Source of the DNA: Streptomyces albicerus
Lineage (GTDB): Bacteria > Actinomycetota > Actinomycetes > Streptomycetales > Streptomycetaceae
Length of the DNA stretch: 50,962 bases
Direction: 5' to 3'
Assembly (NCBI RefSeq): GCF_008905045.1
Contig: NZ_VWMY01000070.1
Location: forward strand, 1 to 50,962
Made by a program: the position numbers and the translations under genes. Under the pieces are notes generated by a model. That model was not told the DNA's origin. It did no database searches and worked only from the letters and a program-made list of their open reading frames with translations. Each line of letters opens with the position of its first letter. The first letter of the stretch is position 1. This document shows, piece after piece, positions 33,819 through 41,419 of this stretch.

Positions 33819-34937
33819 ATGAGTGCGACCATGCGAGCCGCGCGGATGCACGCCGTCGGCGAGCCGATGCTGATCGAGGAACTCCCTGTTCCCGAGCCGG
33901 GCCCCGGCGACGTCCGGGTGGCCGTGCACGCCGTCAACATCGTCCCGAACCTCGCAAACATCCTGAGCATGTGGACCACGTGGTTCCCGCACAGCCCCCT
34001 GCCCACGCTCCCGGCGATCTTCGGGCTCGACCCGGCCGGTGTGGTCGAGGCGGTCGGCGAGGGAGTCCAGGGATGGGAGGTCGGCGACCGGGTGTATGTC
34101 AACCCGGGCCGCAGCTGCGGGTCCTGTCGCTCGTGCCGCAACAACGACTCGATCAACTGCGCCAGTTACGCCTTCGCCGGGTACTTCGGCTTCTCCCCCA
34201 CCGCGATCGACCTCCTCGACCGCTACCAGGGCGGCCTCGCCGAGTACATGGTCGCCCCGGCCTACTCCCTGGTGAAGATCCCCGACAACCTGTCCTTCAA
34301 CGCCGCCGCCCGCTTCGGCTACCTCGGCACCATGTACTCCGCCCTCCGCAAGGCCGGCGCCGGTCCGGGCAAGTCGGTCCTGGTCAACGGCATCAGCGGC
34401 ACCCTCGGCATCGGCGCCGCCCTGCTCGCGCCCGCCCTGGGCCTGACCCAGGTCTACGGCACCGGCCGCGACCAGGGCCTGCTCGACCAGGTCGACAAAC
34501 TGGGCGGCGGCCGACTGCACCTGCACTCCCTCAACGACGGCCCGCTGGACGACTGGATCCACCAGGAGACCGACAACTACGGCGTCGACATCTACATCGA
34601 CGCCCTCGGCCCGGGCGCCCCGCACGAAACGTTCCTGGCCGGCATGCGGGCCATGGCGCGCGGCGGCATCGCGGTGAACATCGGCGCCGTCGCCGGTGAC
34701 CTGCCCATCGACATCCACCGCATGATGGACCAGCAGCTGCGGCTCATCGGCTCGGCCTGGTTCACCTCCGGCGAGGGCCAGACCATGGCCGACATGGTGG
34801 AGGCGGGCTTGCTCGACCTGAGCCCGCTGGAGCACCAGGTCATCCCGCTGGAGCAGGTCAACGAGGCCATCAGCGGCATCGCGGAGCGCAACGGCGGCTT
34901 CAGCAACTTCATCATCAGCCCGACAGCGACGTCCTGA
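33819..34937 (+). CDS. zinc-type medium-chain dehydrogenase lacking catalytic-zinc ligands
   Basis: 372 residues from ATG 33819 with AAGGAGAAG as ribosome site. MDR fold with GroES-like N-terminal domain and a Rossmann domain (SVLVNGISGTLGIGAALLAP). The structural-zinc lobe is complete (CGSCRSCRNNDSINC). However the catalytic-zinc positions are altered: where alcohol dehydrogenases have GxCHTD the sequence has VNIVPNLANIL, and where GHE is expected it has FGLDPAGVV. It may thus be a zinc-independent reductase or use an unusual site. It lies between the P450/ligase operon and the acyl-CoA dehydrogenase, with a terminator after it. Confidence 0.88.
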   Translation: MSATMRAARMHAVGEPMLIEELPVPEPGPGDVRVAVHAVNIVPNLANILSMWTTWFPHSPLPTLPAIFGLDPAGVVEAVGEGVQGWEVGDRVYVNPGRSCGSCRSCRNNDSINCASYAFAGYFGFSPTAIDLLDRYQGGLAEYMVAPAYSLVKIPDNLSFNAAARFGYLGTMYSALRKAGAGPGKSVLVNGISGTLGIGAALLAPALGLTQVYGTGRDQGLLDQVDKLGGGRLHLHSLNDGPLDDWIHQETDNYGVDIYIDALGPGAPHETFLAGMRAMARGGIAVNIGAVAGDLPIDIHRMMDQQLRLIGSAWFTSGEGQTMADMVEAGLLDLSPLEHQVIPLEQVNEAISGIAERNGGFSNFIISPTATS

Positions 34938-34949
34938 TCCCTATGACCG

Positions 34950-34988
34950 GGGGCCGTCGGCCAACTCCCCCTCAGGACCGGCGGCCCC
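34950..34988 (+). terminator. terminator after the MDR dehydrogenase
   Basis: 11-bp arms (34950-34960, 34978-34988) with one wobble pair and a 17-nt loop, 13 bp after the stop. Confidence 0.6.
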
Positions 34989-35057
34989 GTCCCCATCCCC
35001 CTTCACCTCTCTCCTCTCGTCTCATCTCTCCTCGCTTCTCTTCGCTTTGGAGCCCCG

Positions 35058-36248
35058 ATGCACGCGCAGAACTCCGGCCGACCGGCCGACCCCCTCGACC
35101 TTCTGGAGATCGACAGTCTGCTGACCTCGGACGAGCGCGCCGTCCGCGACACCGTCCGCACCTTCTGCGACCGGCGCGTCGAACCGCACATCGCCGAATG
35201 GTTCGAGCAGGGAGCGATCGAGGACATCCGCGGACTCACCAAGGAACTCGGCGAACTCGGCCTGCTGGGCATGCACTTGGAGGGCTACGGCTGCGCCGGG
35301 ATGAGCGCCGTCGACTACGGGCTGGCCTGTCTCGAACTCGAGGCGACCGACTCCGGCCTGCGCTCCCTGGTCTCGGTCCAGGGCTCCCTGGCCATGTACG
35401 CGATCTGGGCGTTCGGGTCCGAGGAGCAGAAGGAGGAGTGGCTTCCCCGTCTCGCGGCGGGCACCGCCATCGGCTGCTTCGGGCTCACCGAACCCGACTC
35501 CGGCTCCGACCCGGGCAGCATGCGCACCGCCGCCCGCCGCGACGGCGACGACTGGATCCTCGACGGACGCAAGATGTGGATCACCAACGGGTCGGTCGCC
35601 GACGTCGCGGTGGTCTGGGCCCGCACCGACGACGGCGTCCGCGGCTTCGTCGTGCCCACCGACACCCCTGGATTCTCGGCCCCCGCGATCAAGCACAAGA
35701 TGTCGCTGCGGGCGTCCGTGACGAGCGAGCTCGTCCTGGACTCCGTACGACTGCCCGGTACGGCCGTCCTGCCGGAGGTGCAAGGCCTCAAGGGACCGCT
35801 GTCCTGCCTCAACGAGGCCAGGTACGGCATCGCCTGGGGCGCGATGGGTGCCGCACGCTCGGCCTTCCGGACGGCGCTGGCCTACGCGGGCGAGCGGGTC
35901 CAGTTCGGCCGCCCCATCAGCGGATTCCAGCTCACCCAGGCCAAGTTGACCGACATGGCCCTCGAACTCGCCAAGGGCACACTGCTGGCCTTCCACCTCG
36001 GCCGGACCAAGGACGACCGGGGGCTGCGCCCCGAGCAGGTCAGCTTCGGCAAGCTCAACAACACCCGCAGCGCACTGGAGATCTGCCGGACCGCCCGCAC
36101 CATCCTGGGCGCGAACGGCATCTCGCTGGAGTACCCGGTCATCCGGCACGCCAACAACCTCGAATCGATCCTCACCTACGAGGGCACCGTGGAGATGCAC
36201 ACCCTCATGATCGGCCAGGCCCTGACGGGGCAGGCGGCCTTCCGGTGA
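35058..36248 (+). CDS. acyl-CoA dehydrogenase, glutaryl-CoA dehydrogenase-like
   Basis: 396-residue FAD acyl-CoA dehydrogenase from ATG 35058. Domain signatures: GCFGLTEPDSGSDPGSMRTA, KMWITNGSVADVAVVWAR, LNEARYGIAWGAMGAARSAF, and the C-terminal SILTYEGTVEMHTLMIGQAL with the catalytic Glu in the TYEGT position. RSLVSVQGSLAMYAIWAFGS is the pattern of glutaryl-CoA dehydrogenases, which oxidise and decarboxylate glutaryl-CoA to crotonyl-CoA. With the downstream 3-hydroxyacyl-CoA dehydrogenase this gives a plausible C5-dicarboxylate route to acetyl-CoA. Decarboxylation is an inference. The ribosome site is poor (TTGGAGCC). It overlaps the next gene (GTGA). Confidence 0.92.
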   Translation: MHAQNSGRPADPLDLLEIDSLLTSDERAVRDTVRTFCDRRVEPHIAEWFEQGAIEDIRGLTKELGELGLLGMHLEGYGCAGMSAVDYGLACLELEATDSGLRSLVSVQGSLAMYAIWAFGSEEQKEEWLPRLAAGTAIGCFGLTEPDSGSDPGSMRTAARRDGDDWILDGRKMWITNGSVADVAVVWARTDDGVRGFVVPTDTPGFSAPAIKHKMSLRASVTSELVLDSVRLPGTAVLPEVQGLKGPLSCLNEARYGIAWGAMGAARSAFRTALAYAGERVQFGRPISGFQLTQAKLTDMALELAKGTLLAFHLGRTKDDRGLRPEQVSFGKLNNTRSALEICRTARTILGANGISLEYPVIRHANNLESILTYEGTVEMHTLMIGQALTGQAAFR

Positions 36249-37139
36249 GCGGTGGGCCGGGCGCGGACGTGCGCCGGGTCGGCGTCGTCGGCTGCGGACT
36301 GATGGGCGCGGGCATCGCCGAGGTCTGCGGCCCGGGTCTGGCTGGACGTCGTGGTGCACGAGGTGAACGAGGAGGCGGCCAAGGCCGGTCGGTCCCGGAT
36401 CACCGCCTCGCTCGACCGGGGCGTACGGCGCGGCAAGCTCACCGGTGAGGAGCGCGACGCCGCGCTGGCCAGGGTGCGGGTCGTCTCCGACCTCATGGAC
36501 CTGTCCGACCGGGACCTGGTGGTGGAGGCGGCGACCGAGGACGAGGCTGTCAAGCTCGACCTGTTCGCCGCCCTCGACCGCATCGTCGTACGCGAGGACG
36601 CACTGCTCGCGTCGAACACCTCCTCGCTGCCCATCATGAAACTGGGCATGGCCACCACCCGCCCGCACCAGGTGATCGGGGTGCACTTCTTCAACCCGGT
36701 CCCGGTCCTCGGCCTCGTGGAGATCGTGCCGTCCCTGCTGACGAGCCCTCAAACCCAGACCCGGGCAGAGGGGTTCGTCACCGGCACGCTCGGCAAGCAG
36801 GTGATCCGCTCCCAGGACCGGGCGGGCTTCGTGGTGAACGCCCTGCTGGTGCCGTACTTGCTCTCCGCGATCCGGATGCTGGAGTCCGGCTTCGCCTCCG
36901 CGGAGGACATCGACACGGGCATGGTCCTCGGCTGCGCCCACCCCCTGGGCCCGCTGAGCCTGGCCGACCTGATCGGCCTGGACACCCTCGCAGCGATCGC
37001 CGACGCGATGTACGCCGACTTCAAGGAGCCCTTGCACGCCGCACCTCCGCTGCTGTTGCGCATGGTGGAGGCCGGACTGCTCGGCCGGAAGTCGGGGCGC
37101 GGCTTCCACGACTACTCGGAATCCCAGAAAGGCAGTTGA
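36245..37139 (+). pseudogene. 3-hydroxyacyl/3-hydroxybutyryl-CoA dehydrogenase, frameshifted
   Basis: GTG 36245 opens a frame reading the NAD-binding motif VRRVGVVGCGLMGAGIAEVC. The protein then continues in another frame with LDVVVHEVNEEAAKAGRSRI and on to 37139: VVEAATEDEAVKLDLF, NTSSLPIMKL, VIGVHFFNPVPVLGLVEIVP, DRAGFVVNALLVPYLLSAIR, GCAHPLGPLSLADLIGLDTL. The indel lies at about 36322-36345 within GC-rich sequence (GGCCCGGG). Everything else is intact and full length (about 297 residues), so either the mutation is recent or it is an assembly error. It would convert 3-hydroxyacyl-CoA to 3-oxoacyl-CoA. mscR follows 3 bp later. Confidence 0.88.
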
Positions 37140-37142
37140 CCC

Positions 37143-38231
37143 ATGGCGCAGGAAGTACGCGGCGTGATCGCGGCGGGCAAGGACGAACCGGTGCGGGTGG
37201 AGACGATCGTGGTGCCCGATCCGGGCCCGGGCGAGGCCGTGGTACAGGTGCAGGCATGCGGGGTGTGTCACACCGATCTGCACTACAAACAGGGCGGCAT
37301 CAGCGACGACTTCCCGTTCCTGCTGGGCCACGAGGCGGCGGGCGTGGTGGAGTCGGTCGGCGAGGGGGTCACCGACGTCGAGCCCGGGGACTTCGTCATC
37401 CTGAACTGGCGGGCAGTGTGCGGGAATTGCCGGGCCTGTCGGCGCGGCCGGCCCTGGTACTGCTTCAACACGCACAACGCCACGCAGAAGATGGCCCTGG
37501 CCTCGACCGGCCAGGAACTCTCCCCGGCACTCGGTATCGGCGCCTTCGCGGAGAAGACGCTGGTCGCGGCCGGGCAGTGCACCAAGGTCGACCCGTCGGT
37601 CGCCCCGCAGGTCGCCGGACTGCTGGGCTGCGGCGTCATGGCCGGCATCGGCGCCACGATCAACACCGGCAAGGTCGGCCGCGGCGACACCGTCGCGGTG
37701 ATCGGCTGCGGCGGTGTCGGGGACGCGGCGATCGCCGGGGCGAACCTGGCCGGGGCGGCGAAGATCATCGCCGTCGACATCGACGACCGCAAGCTGGCCA
37801 CAGCCCGCACCATGGGCGCCACCCACACCGTCAACTCCAAGCAGACCGACCCCGTCGAGGCGATCCGCGAGCTGACCGGCGGCTTCGGCGCGGACGTCGT
37901 CATCGAGGCGGTCGGCCGCCCGGAGACCTACCGGCAGGCCTTCTACGCCCGCGACCTCGCCGGCACCGTCGTCCTCGTCGGCGTACCCACCCCGGAGATG
38001 AAGCTCGAACTCCCCCTCCTGGACGTCTTCGGACGCGGCGGCGCCCTGAAGTCCTCCTGGTACGGCGACTGCCTGCCCTCCCGCGACTTCCCGATGCTCA
38101 TCGACCTGCACCTGCAGGGCCGCCTGGACCTGGCGGCATTCGTCACCGAGACCATCCAACTCGACGAAGTGGAGAAAGCCTTCGAGCGGATGCACCACGG
38201 CGACGTCCTGCGCTCGGTGGTGATGCTGTGA
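37143..38231 (+). CDS. mscR: S-(hydroxymethyl)mycothiol dehydrogenase (formaldehyde detoxification)
   Basis: 362-residue class III-type zinc alcohol dehydrogenase. Catalytic zinc ligands CGVCHTDLH and LLGHEAAG; structural zinc lobe CGNCRACRRGRPWYC; Rossmann VIGCGGVGDAAIAGANLAGA with VDIDDRKLATARTMGATHTV; ETIQLDEVEKAFERMHHG at the end. MscR oxidises the adduct of formaldehyde with mycothiol, the actinobacterial thiol, to the formyl thioester. It is coupled to the downstream hydrolase (GTGA overlap). Its presence in a P450 catabolic operon suggests that the pathway releases formaldehyde, for example by O- or N-demethylation. Confidence 0.93.
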   Translation: MAQEVRGVIAAGKDEPVRVETIVVPDPGPGEAVVQVQACGVCHTDLHYKQGGISDDFPFLLGHEAAGVVESVGEGVTDVEPGDFVILNWRAVCGNCRACRRGRPWYCFNTHNATQKMALASTGQELSPALGIGAFAEKTLVAAGQCTKVDPSVAPQVAGLLGCGVMAGIGATINTGKVGRGDTVAVIGCGGVGDAAIAGANLAGAAKIIAVDIDDRKLATARTMGATHTVNSKQTDPVEAIRELTGGFGADVVIEAVGRPETYRQAFYARDLAGTVVLVGVPTPEMKLELPLLDVFGRGGALKSSWYGDCLPSRDFPMLIDLHLQGRLDLAAFVTETIQLDEVEKAFERMHHGDVLRSVVML

Positions 38232-38863
38232 GCGGGGCCGTACGCGTCGAGCGGGTCATCACTGCCGGGATCTTCTCACTGGACGGCGGGACATGGGACG
38301 TCGAGAACAACGTCTGGATCGTAGGTGACGACCACGAGGCACTGGTCATCGACGCGGCCCACGACGCCGACGCCATCGCCGAGGCGGTCGGCGACCGTCG
38401 CCTTACGGCCATCGTGTGCACCCACGCCCACAACGACCACATCGACGCCGCGCCGTCACTGGCCGACCGCACCGGTGCGCCGATCTTCCTGCACCTGGAC
38501 GACCGTCTGCTGTGGAAACACACGCATCCCGACCGGGATCCCGACGGCTACCTCTCGGACGGCCGCCGCCTCACAGTCGCCGGGACGGAACTGACGGTCC
38601 TGCACACCCCCGGGCACACTCAAGGCGCGGTGTGCCTCTACGCCGAGGACCTGGCCACGGTCTTCGCCGGAGACACCCTGTTCCAGGGCGGGCCGGGGGC
38701 CACGGGACGTTCGTACTCGCACTTCCCGACGATCATCCGCTCGATCCGCGACCGTCTGCTGACGCTGCCTCCCGAGACCACGGTGCGTACCGGACATGGG
38801 GACGACACCACGATCGGGGCCGAGGCGCCGCATCTCGACGCGTGGATCGAGCGCGGTCACTGA
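38228..38863 (+). CDS. MBL-fold metallo-hydrolase paired with MscR
   Basis: 211 residues from GTG 38228, overlapping the mscR stop. Metallo-beta-lactamase fold with the two-metal motif THAHNDHID, then HTPGHTQGAVCLY (His), FAGDTLFQGG (Asp) and TGHGDDTTIG (His). Glyoxalase II-like. In actinobacteria this gene regularly sits beside mscR and is thought to hydrolyse the S-formyl (or related) mycothiol thioester; that role is by association. It is last in the operon, followed by a hairpin. Confidence 0.92.
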   Translation: MSGAVRVERVITAGIFSLDGGTWDVENNVWIVGDDHEALVIDAAHDADAIAEAVGDRRLTAIVCTHAHNDHIDAAPSLADRTGAPIFLHLDDRLLWKHTHPDRDPDGYLSDGRRLTVAGTELTVLHTPGHTQGAVCLYAEDLATVFAGDTLFQGGPGATGRSYSHFPTIIRSIRDRLLTLPPETTVRTGHGDDTTIGAEAPHLDAWIERGH

Positions 38864-38881
38864 CAGTCGGGTTCGCGGATC

Positions 38882-38916
38882 GCGCCCGCCGCCGCATAAT
38901 ACGCCGCAGCGGGCGC
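38882..38916 (+). terminator. terminator of the catabolic island
   Basis: 8-bp perfect outer arms (38882-38889 and 38909-38916) with further partial pairing inside, 18 bp after the last stop. Homology breaks into relics beyond it. Confidence 0.6.
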
Positions 38917-39253
38917 ACAGGTCTGACCGCGGGTGACGCGAGGGGGCCAGACACCGCCGCCACAGCCAACGAGTTGCCGCCCAGCCCCAAAGGCCGGAGT
39001 TCAACGCTGCGTAGTCAGCACCAAGTCAGCACCTCAAATTACCCCGAATCACACCGCTCCAGCTCTGCACGCGACGGCGCCGGTGAAACGCCCTGTACCG
39101 GGCTGCCTGCTCATTCGACAGGAACTCGACCGCCGCCGCGCCCTCTGAAGATCCACTGCATCGGCCTGCGAAGGCTCCGGCGTACGATCGGTCCAGGTCA
39201 AGGCGCCGTTCAGGGCTGCGAAGGCTGAGCGCGCAATCCGACACGGATGTTCC
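38917..39253. other. 337 bp of mixed relics, no intact gene
   Basis: The direct repeat GTCAGCACC occurs twice, 10 bp apart (39013 and 39023). The minus strand at about 39100-39160 reads AAAVEFLSNEQAARYRAF, reminiscent of the N-terminus of Tn3-type transposases, too short to be sure. Confidence 0.35.
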
Positions 39254-39412
39254 TCATCCTCCGTCCCGCCGCGCGCCGGAGCGCTCCACCAGTCGGCGGA
39301 ACTCCCGCGCCGCCGGGGAGAGACCCCCCTCTGGCGCGCGGTCGCCGGAGAAGGCCAGCGCCAGCCTCCGGTGCAGACGCGGGCGCAGCGGCCGGGCCGC
39401 GACGGCATCACC
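39254..39412 (-). pseudogene. C-terminal tail of a LysR-type regulator (remnant)
   Basis: Minus-strand reading GDAVAARPLRPRLHRRLALA, FSGDRAPEGGLSPAAREFRR, LVERSG and stop. This is the typical C-terminal strand-helix of LysR effector domains; the rest of the gene is missing. Confidence 0.5.
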
Positions 39413-39444
39413 TTCGCTGCCCTGCCATACCTCCTGACCGAGCG

Positions 39445-39736
39445 TCGGCCGCTACCTGGAGAACAATGCCGCTTCCGTCCACTACGACAAGGCCCTCGAC
39501 GCGGGCTGGCCGATCGCCAGCGGCATCGTCGAAGGAGCAGCCCGCCACCTGACTCGCCGACCGCCTCGACATCACCGGCAGCCGATGGAGCGTCTGCGGA
39601 GCCGAAGCCGTCCTCACCCTCCGCGCCGTCATCAGCAACGGCGACTTCCCGGCCTACTGGACCTACCACGCCCAGAGGGAACGCGAACGCCTCTATCCCC
39701 CACCCGACCAGCACAACGACGAACTCCAGCCCTGAC
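39445..39736 (+). pseudogene. ISKra4-family transposase, C-terminal remnant
   Basis: Plus-strand reading RYLENNAASVHYDKALDAGW and PIASGIVEGAARHL, then after a frameshift at about 39553 DRLDITGSRWSVCGAEAVLT, LRAVISNGDFPAYWTYHAQR and stop. These are the C-terminal blocks (IEGACRHL, DITGARW, YWxYHL) of ISKra4-type transposases. The N-terminal three quarters are gone. Confidence 0.75.
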
Positions 39737-39795
39737 CGACGATCTCACCGCAAGAAGAGCCGCACCCTTCTGGTTCTGCGGTCACCGAGGCCAGG

Positions 39796-40194
39796 TCAGC
39801 GCAGCCGTTCAGCCACCTGCTCCAGGCCGTTCCTGATCAGCTGCCCATACTCGTCATCGCCAAGCGTGCCGATCGTTTCCTGCGCGCGCTGGAGGTGTTC
39901 ACGCGCACGATCGAGATCGCCCAGCTTGCGATAGCACTCGCTCAAGTCCAGGTGCAGCGAGGGATACAGTCCGGCCACCGGAAGCGACACCCCGGCCTGC
40001 GCGACCCGTGCATCGGTGATCAGGTCGGCGGCCGCCAGCGCTCGCTGGTCCCAGATCAGCTCCTCCCTCACGTCGTCTTGCACATCGGCCATCGCGTGCG
40101 CGAGCGTGCAGCGCTGCAGGGGATCCCCTTGCTCGCCGCTGTGGCTGAGCTGCACGGCCTGGCCAATCCGGATGATCGTCGGATCCGTGACCAA
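39796..40194 (-). CDS. truncated tetratricopeptide-like protein
   Basis: 132 residues if read from TTG 40194. It contains DPTIIRIGQAVQLSHSGEQG, DPLQRCTLAHAMADVQDDVR, ELIWDQRALAAADLITDARV, LYPSLHLDLSECYRKLGDLD and RAREHLQRAQETIGTL. The family (small Streptomyces TPR-like proteins) normally has about 20 more residues between the SHSGE and GDPLQRC blocks. Here they are joined in frame, implying an internal deletion. The start is poorly supported because no ribosome site precedes TTG. It may be non-functional. Confidence 0.5.
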   Translation of the reverse strand: MVTDPTIIRIGQAVQLSHSGEQGDPLQRCTLAHAMADVQDDVREELIWDQRALAAADLITDARVAQAGVSLPVAGLYPSLHLDLSECYRKLGDLDRAREHLQRAQETIGTLGDDEYGQLIRNGLEQVAERLR

Positions 40195-40229
40195 TCGGGA
40201 TTCCTTCCTCTTCCTTCGCCGGCTGCCCC

Positions 40230-40420
40230 GAGGCTTCCGCCGGTCCGGCATCCCCCGGCTCGATCCCGGGCTCCGTGACCGCCTCGCCACCGGACAGGAT
40301 CTCCGTCATCGTCTCCCTGGTGATCTCCAGACGGGACAGCACCGCCTCCTGCTCGGAGAGGCGTCCGGTCAACTCCTCAAGCCGAGCGCACAGTTCCCCG
40401 ACCTTCTCCAGCCACGACAC
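40230..40420 (-). pseudogene. coiled-coil ORF remnant
   Basis: From GTG 40420 the frame encodes a helical coiled coil (SWLEKVGELCARLEELTGRL, SEQEAVLSRLEITRETMTEI), then an acidic Gly/Pro-rich tail (EPGIEPGDAGPAEASGQPAK) with no stop before it runs into the TPR-like gene's region in a different frame. Small coiled-coil ORFs of this look often accompany Streptomyces transposase genes. Here it is a fragment without a proper end. Confidence 0.4.
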
Positions 40421-40544
40421 CAATCGCCGCCACCCCCGGAACCCGGCCACCCGACACCACGACGATCGAGCAACCAACCCCCGGTCAGCAACCACACAGG
40501 TCAAAGCTCCCCACAAAAGAGCCGCACCCATCCCGGATGGGCCG

Positions 40545-40591
40545 TCCACCCGTGTCCTCGCCGCCACGCACTCGGCGAGGACACGGGTGGA
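40545..40591. terminator. very strong hairpin (19-bp perfect stem)
   Basis: Arms 40545-40563 and 40573-40591 are perfectly complementary with a 9-nt loop. Located 190 bp beyond the stop of the ricin-type lectin gene, in the direction of its transcription. It may be a bidirectional terminator or an IS-end structure. Confidence 0.6.
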
Positions 40592-40782
40592 ATGGTAGTT
40601 GTCGCTCGCCGAGCGATGATCGGCTCAGTGTCAGATGCCCTCGGCGAACGCCATCAAAGCGGCCTGAGTTTCCGATTCGGTGATTCCGTCGGTGTGGTGG
40701 CCCCATAACGGGGCGGACGGCGCTGGACGCCCCGTGTCTGTGCCGTACTCAGGCCGAGACTGACCACCACGAGCGGGCCGTC

Positions 40783-41259
40783 TCAGAACCAGCTCTGGTT
40801 CACGACCTTGGAGTCTGTTGCCGCCCAGCACGTCCAGGTACGGAGCCCCGCCCCACTGCTGTCGTCCGCGCAGCGGCCGGTGCCCCGGTTCTTGAACTGG
40901 ATGTAACCGCCCCCGAGCTGAATCACGGTCCACTGCTGGGTGGTGCCACTGTGACACCTCACGGTGCGGAACCCGAGGTCGCTGTCGTCCAGACAGCGGC
41001 CCGTGCCGACACTCTTCAACTGGCGGTAGCTGCCGTTGGCGGTCACGGTCCACTGCTGGGTCGTGTCGAAGTGGCACCCCACTGGGCGCAACCCGAAGTC
41101 GCTGTCGTCCATGCAGCGGTTCGTGGCCCTGTTTTGGTACGTCTCCGTTGCAAGCACGGCGACACCTTCCACGTCCGCTGCCGCGGCATGCGTGCCCATC
41201 GCCCCGCTCAGCGCGAGCGCGCTGCCCGCCGTCGCGAGTACCAGCCTGTTTCGCCTCAT
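40783..41259 (-). CDS. secreted ricin-type beta-trefoil lectin domain protein
   Basis: 158 residues from ATG 41259. Signal peptide MRRNRLVLATAGSALALSGA ending THAAAA, then one ricin-B beta-trefoil: RATNRCMDDSDFGLRPVGCH, QQWTV, GTGRCLDDSDLGFRTVRCHS, QQWTVI, GTGRCADDSSGAGLRTWTCW. Three CxDDS and QxW repeats match the three trefoil lobes, each with a disulfide-type Cys pair. Such domains bind galactose- or xylan-type sugars and usually sit on glycosidases; here the domain is free-standing. The ATG is preferred over the longer upstream frame because it places the signal peptide at the N-terminus. Confidence 0.9.
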   Translation of the reverse strand: MRRNRLVLATAGSALALSGAMGTHAAAADVEGVAVLATETYQNRATNRCMDDSDFGLRPVGCHFDTTQQWTVTANGSYRQLKSVGTGRCLDDSDLGFRTVRCHSGTTQQWTVIQLGGGYIQFKNRGTGRCADDSSGAGLRTWTCWAATDSKVVNQSWF

Positions 41260-41419
41260 CGTGTTTCGTCCTCTCCGGGAGTCCTTGTTGTGTGCGGCCT
41301 CCAGGTGTAGCGACCCGGACGTTGTTCGGGTTCGGCCATCGGTGTCGAACAAACAAGTCCGAAAAACGTGACGCCGCAGCGACCACTGCGACACGGTGCG
41401 AGGAGTTGACGTTGGGCTG

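Noticed and set aside
35022..38198. Open frame of 1058 codons on the minus strand
   Set aside because: It is the antisense shadow of the acyl-CoA dehydrogenase, 3-hydroxyacyl-CoA dehydrogenase and mscR genes. Long antisense frames are expected at this G+C content, and the sense proteins have clear motifs.
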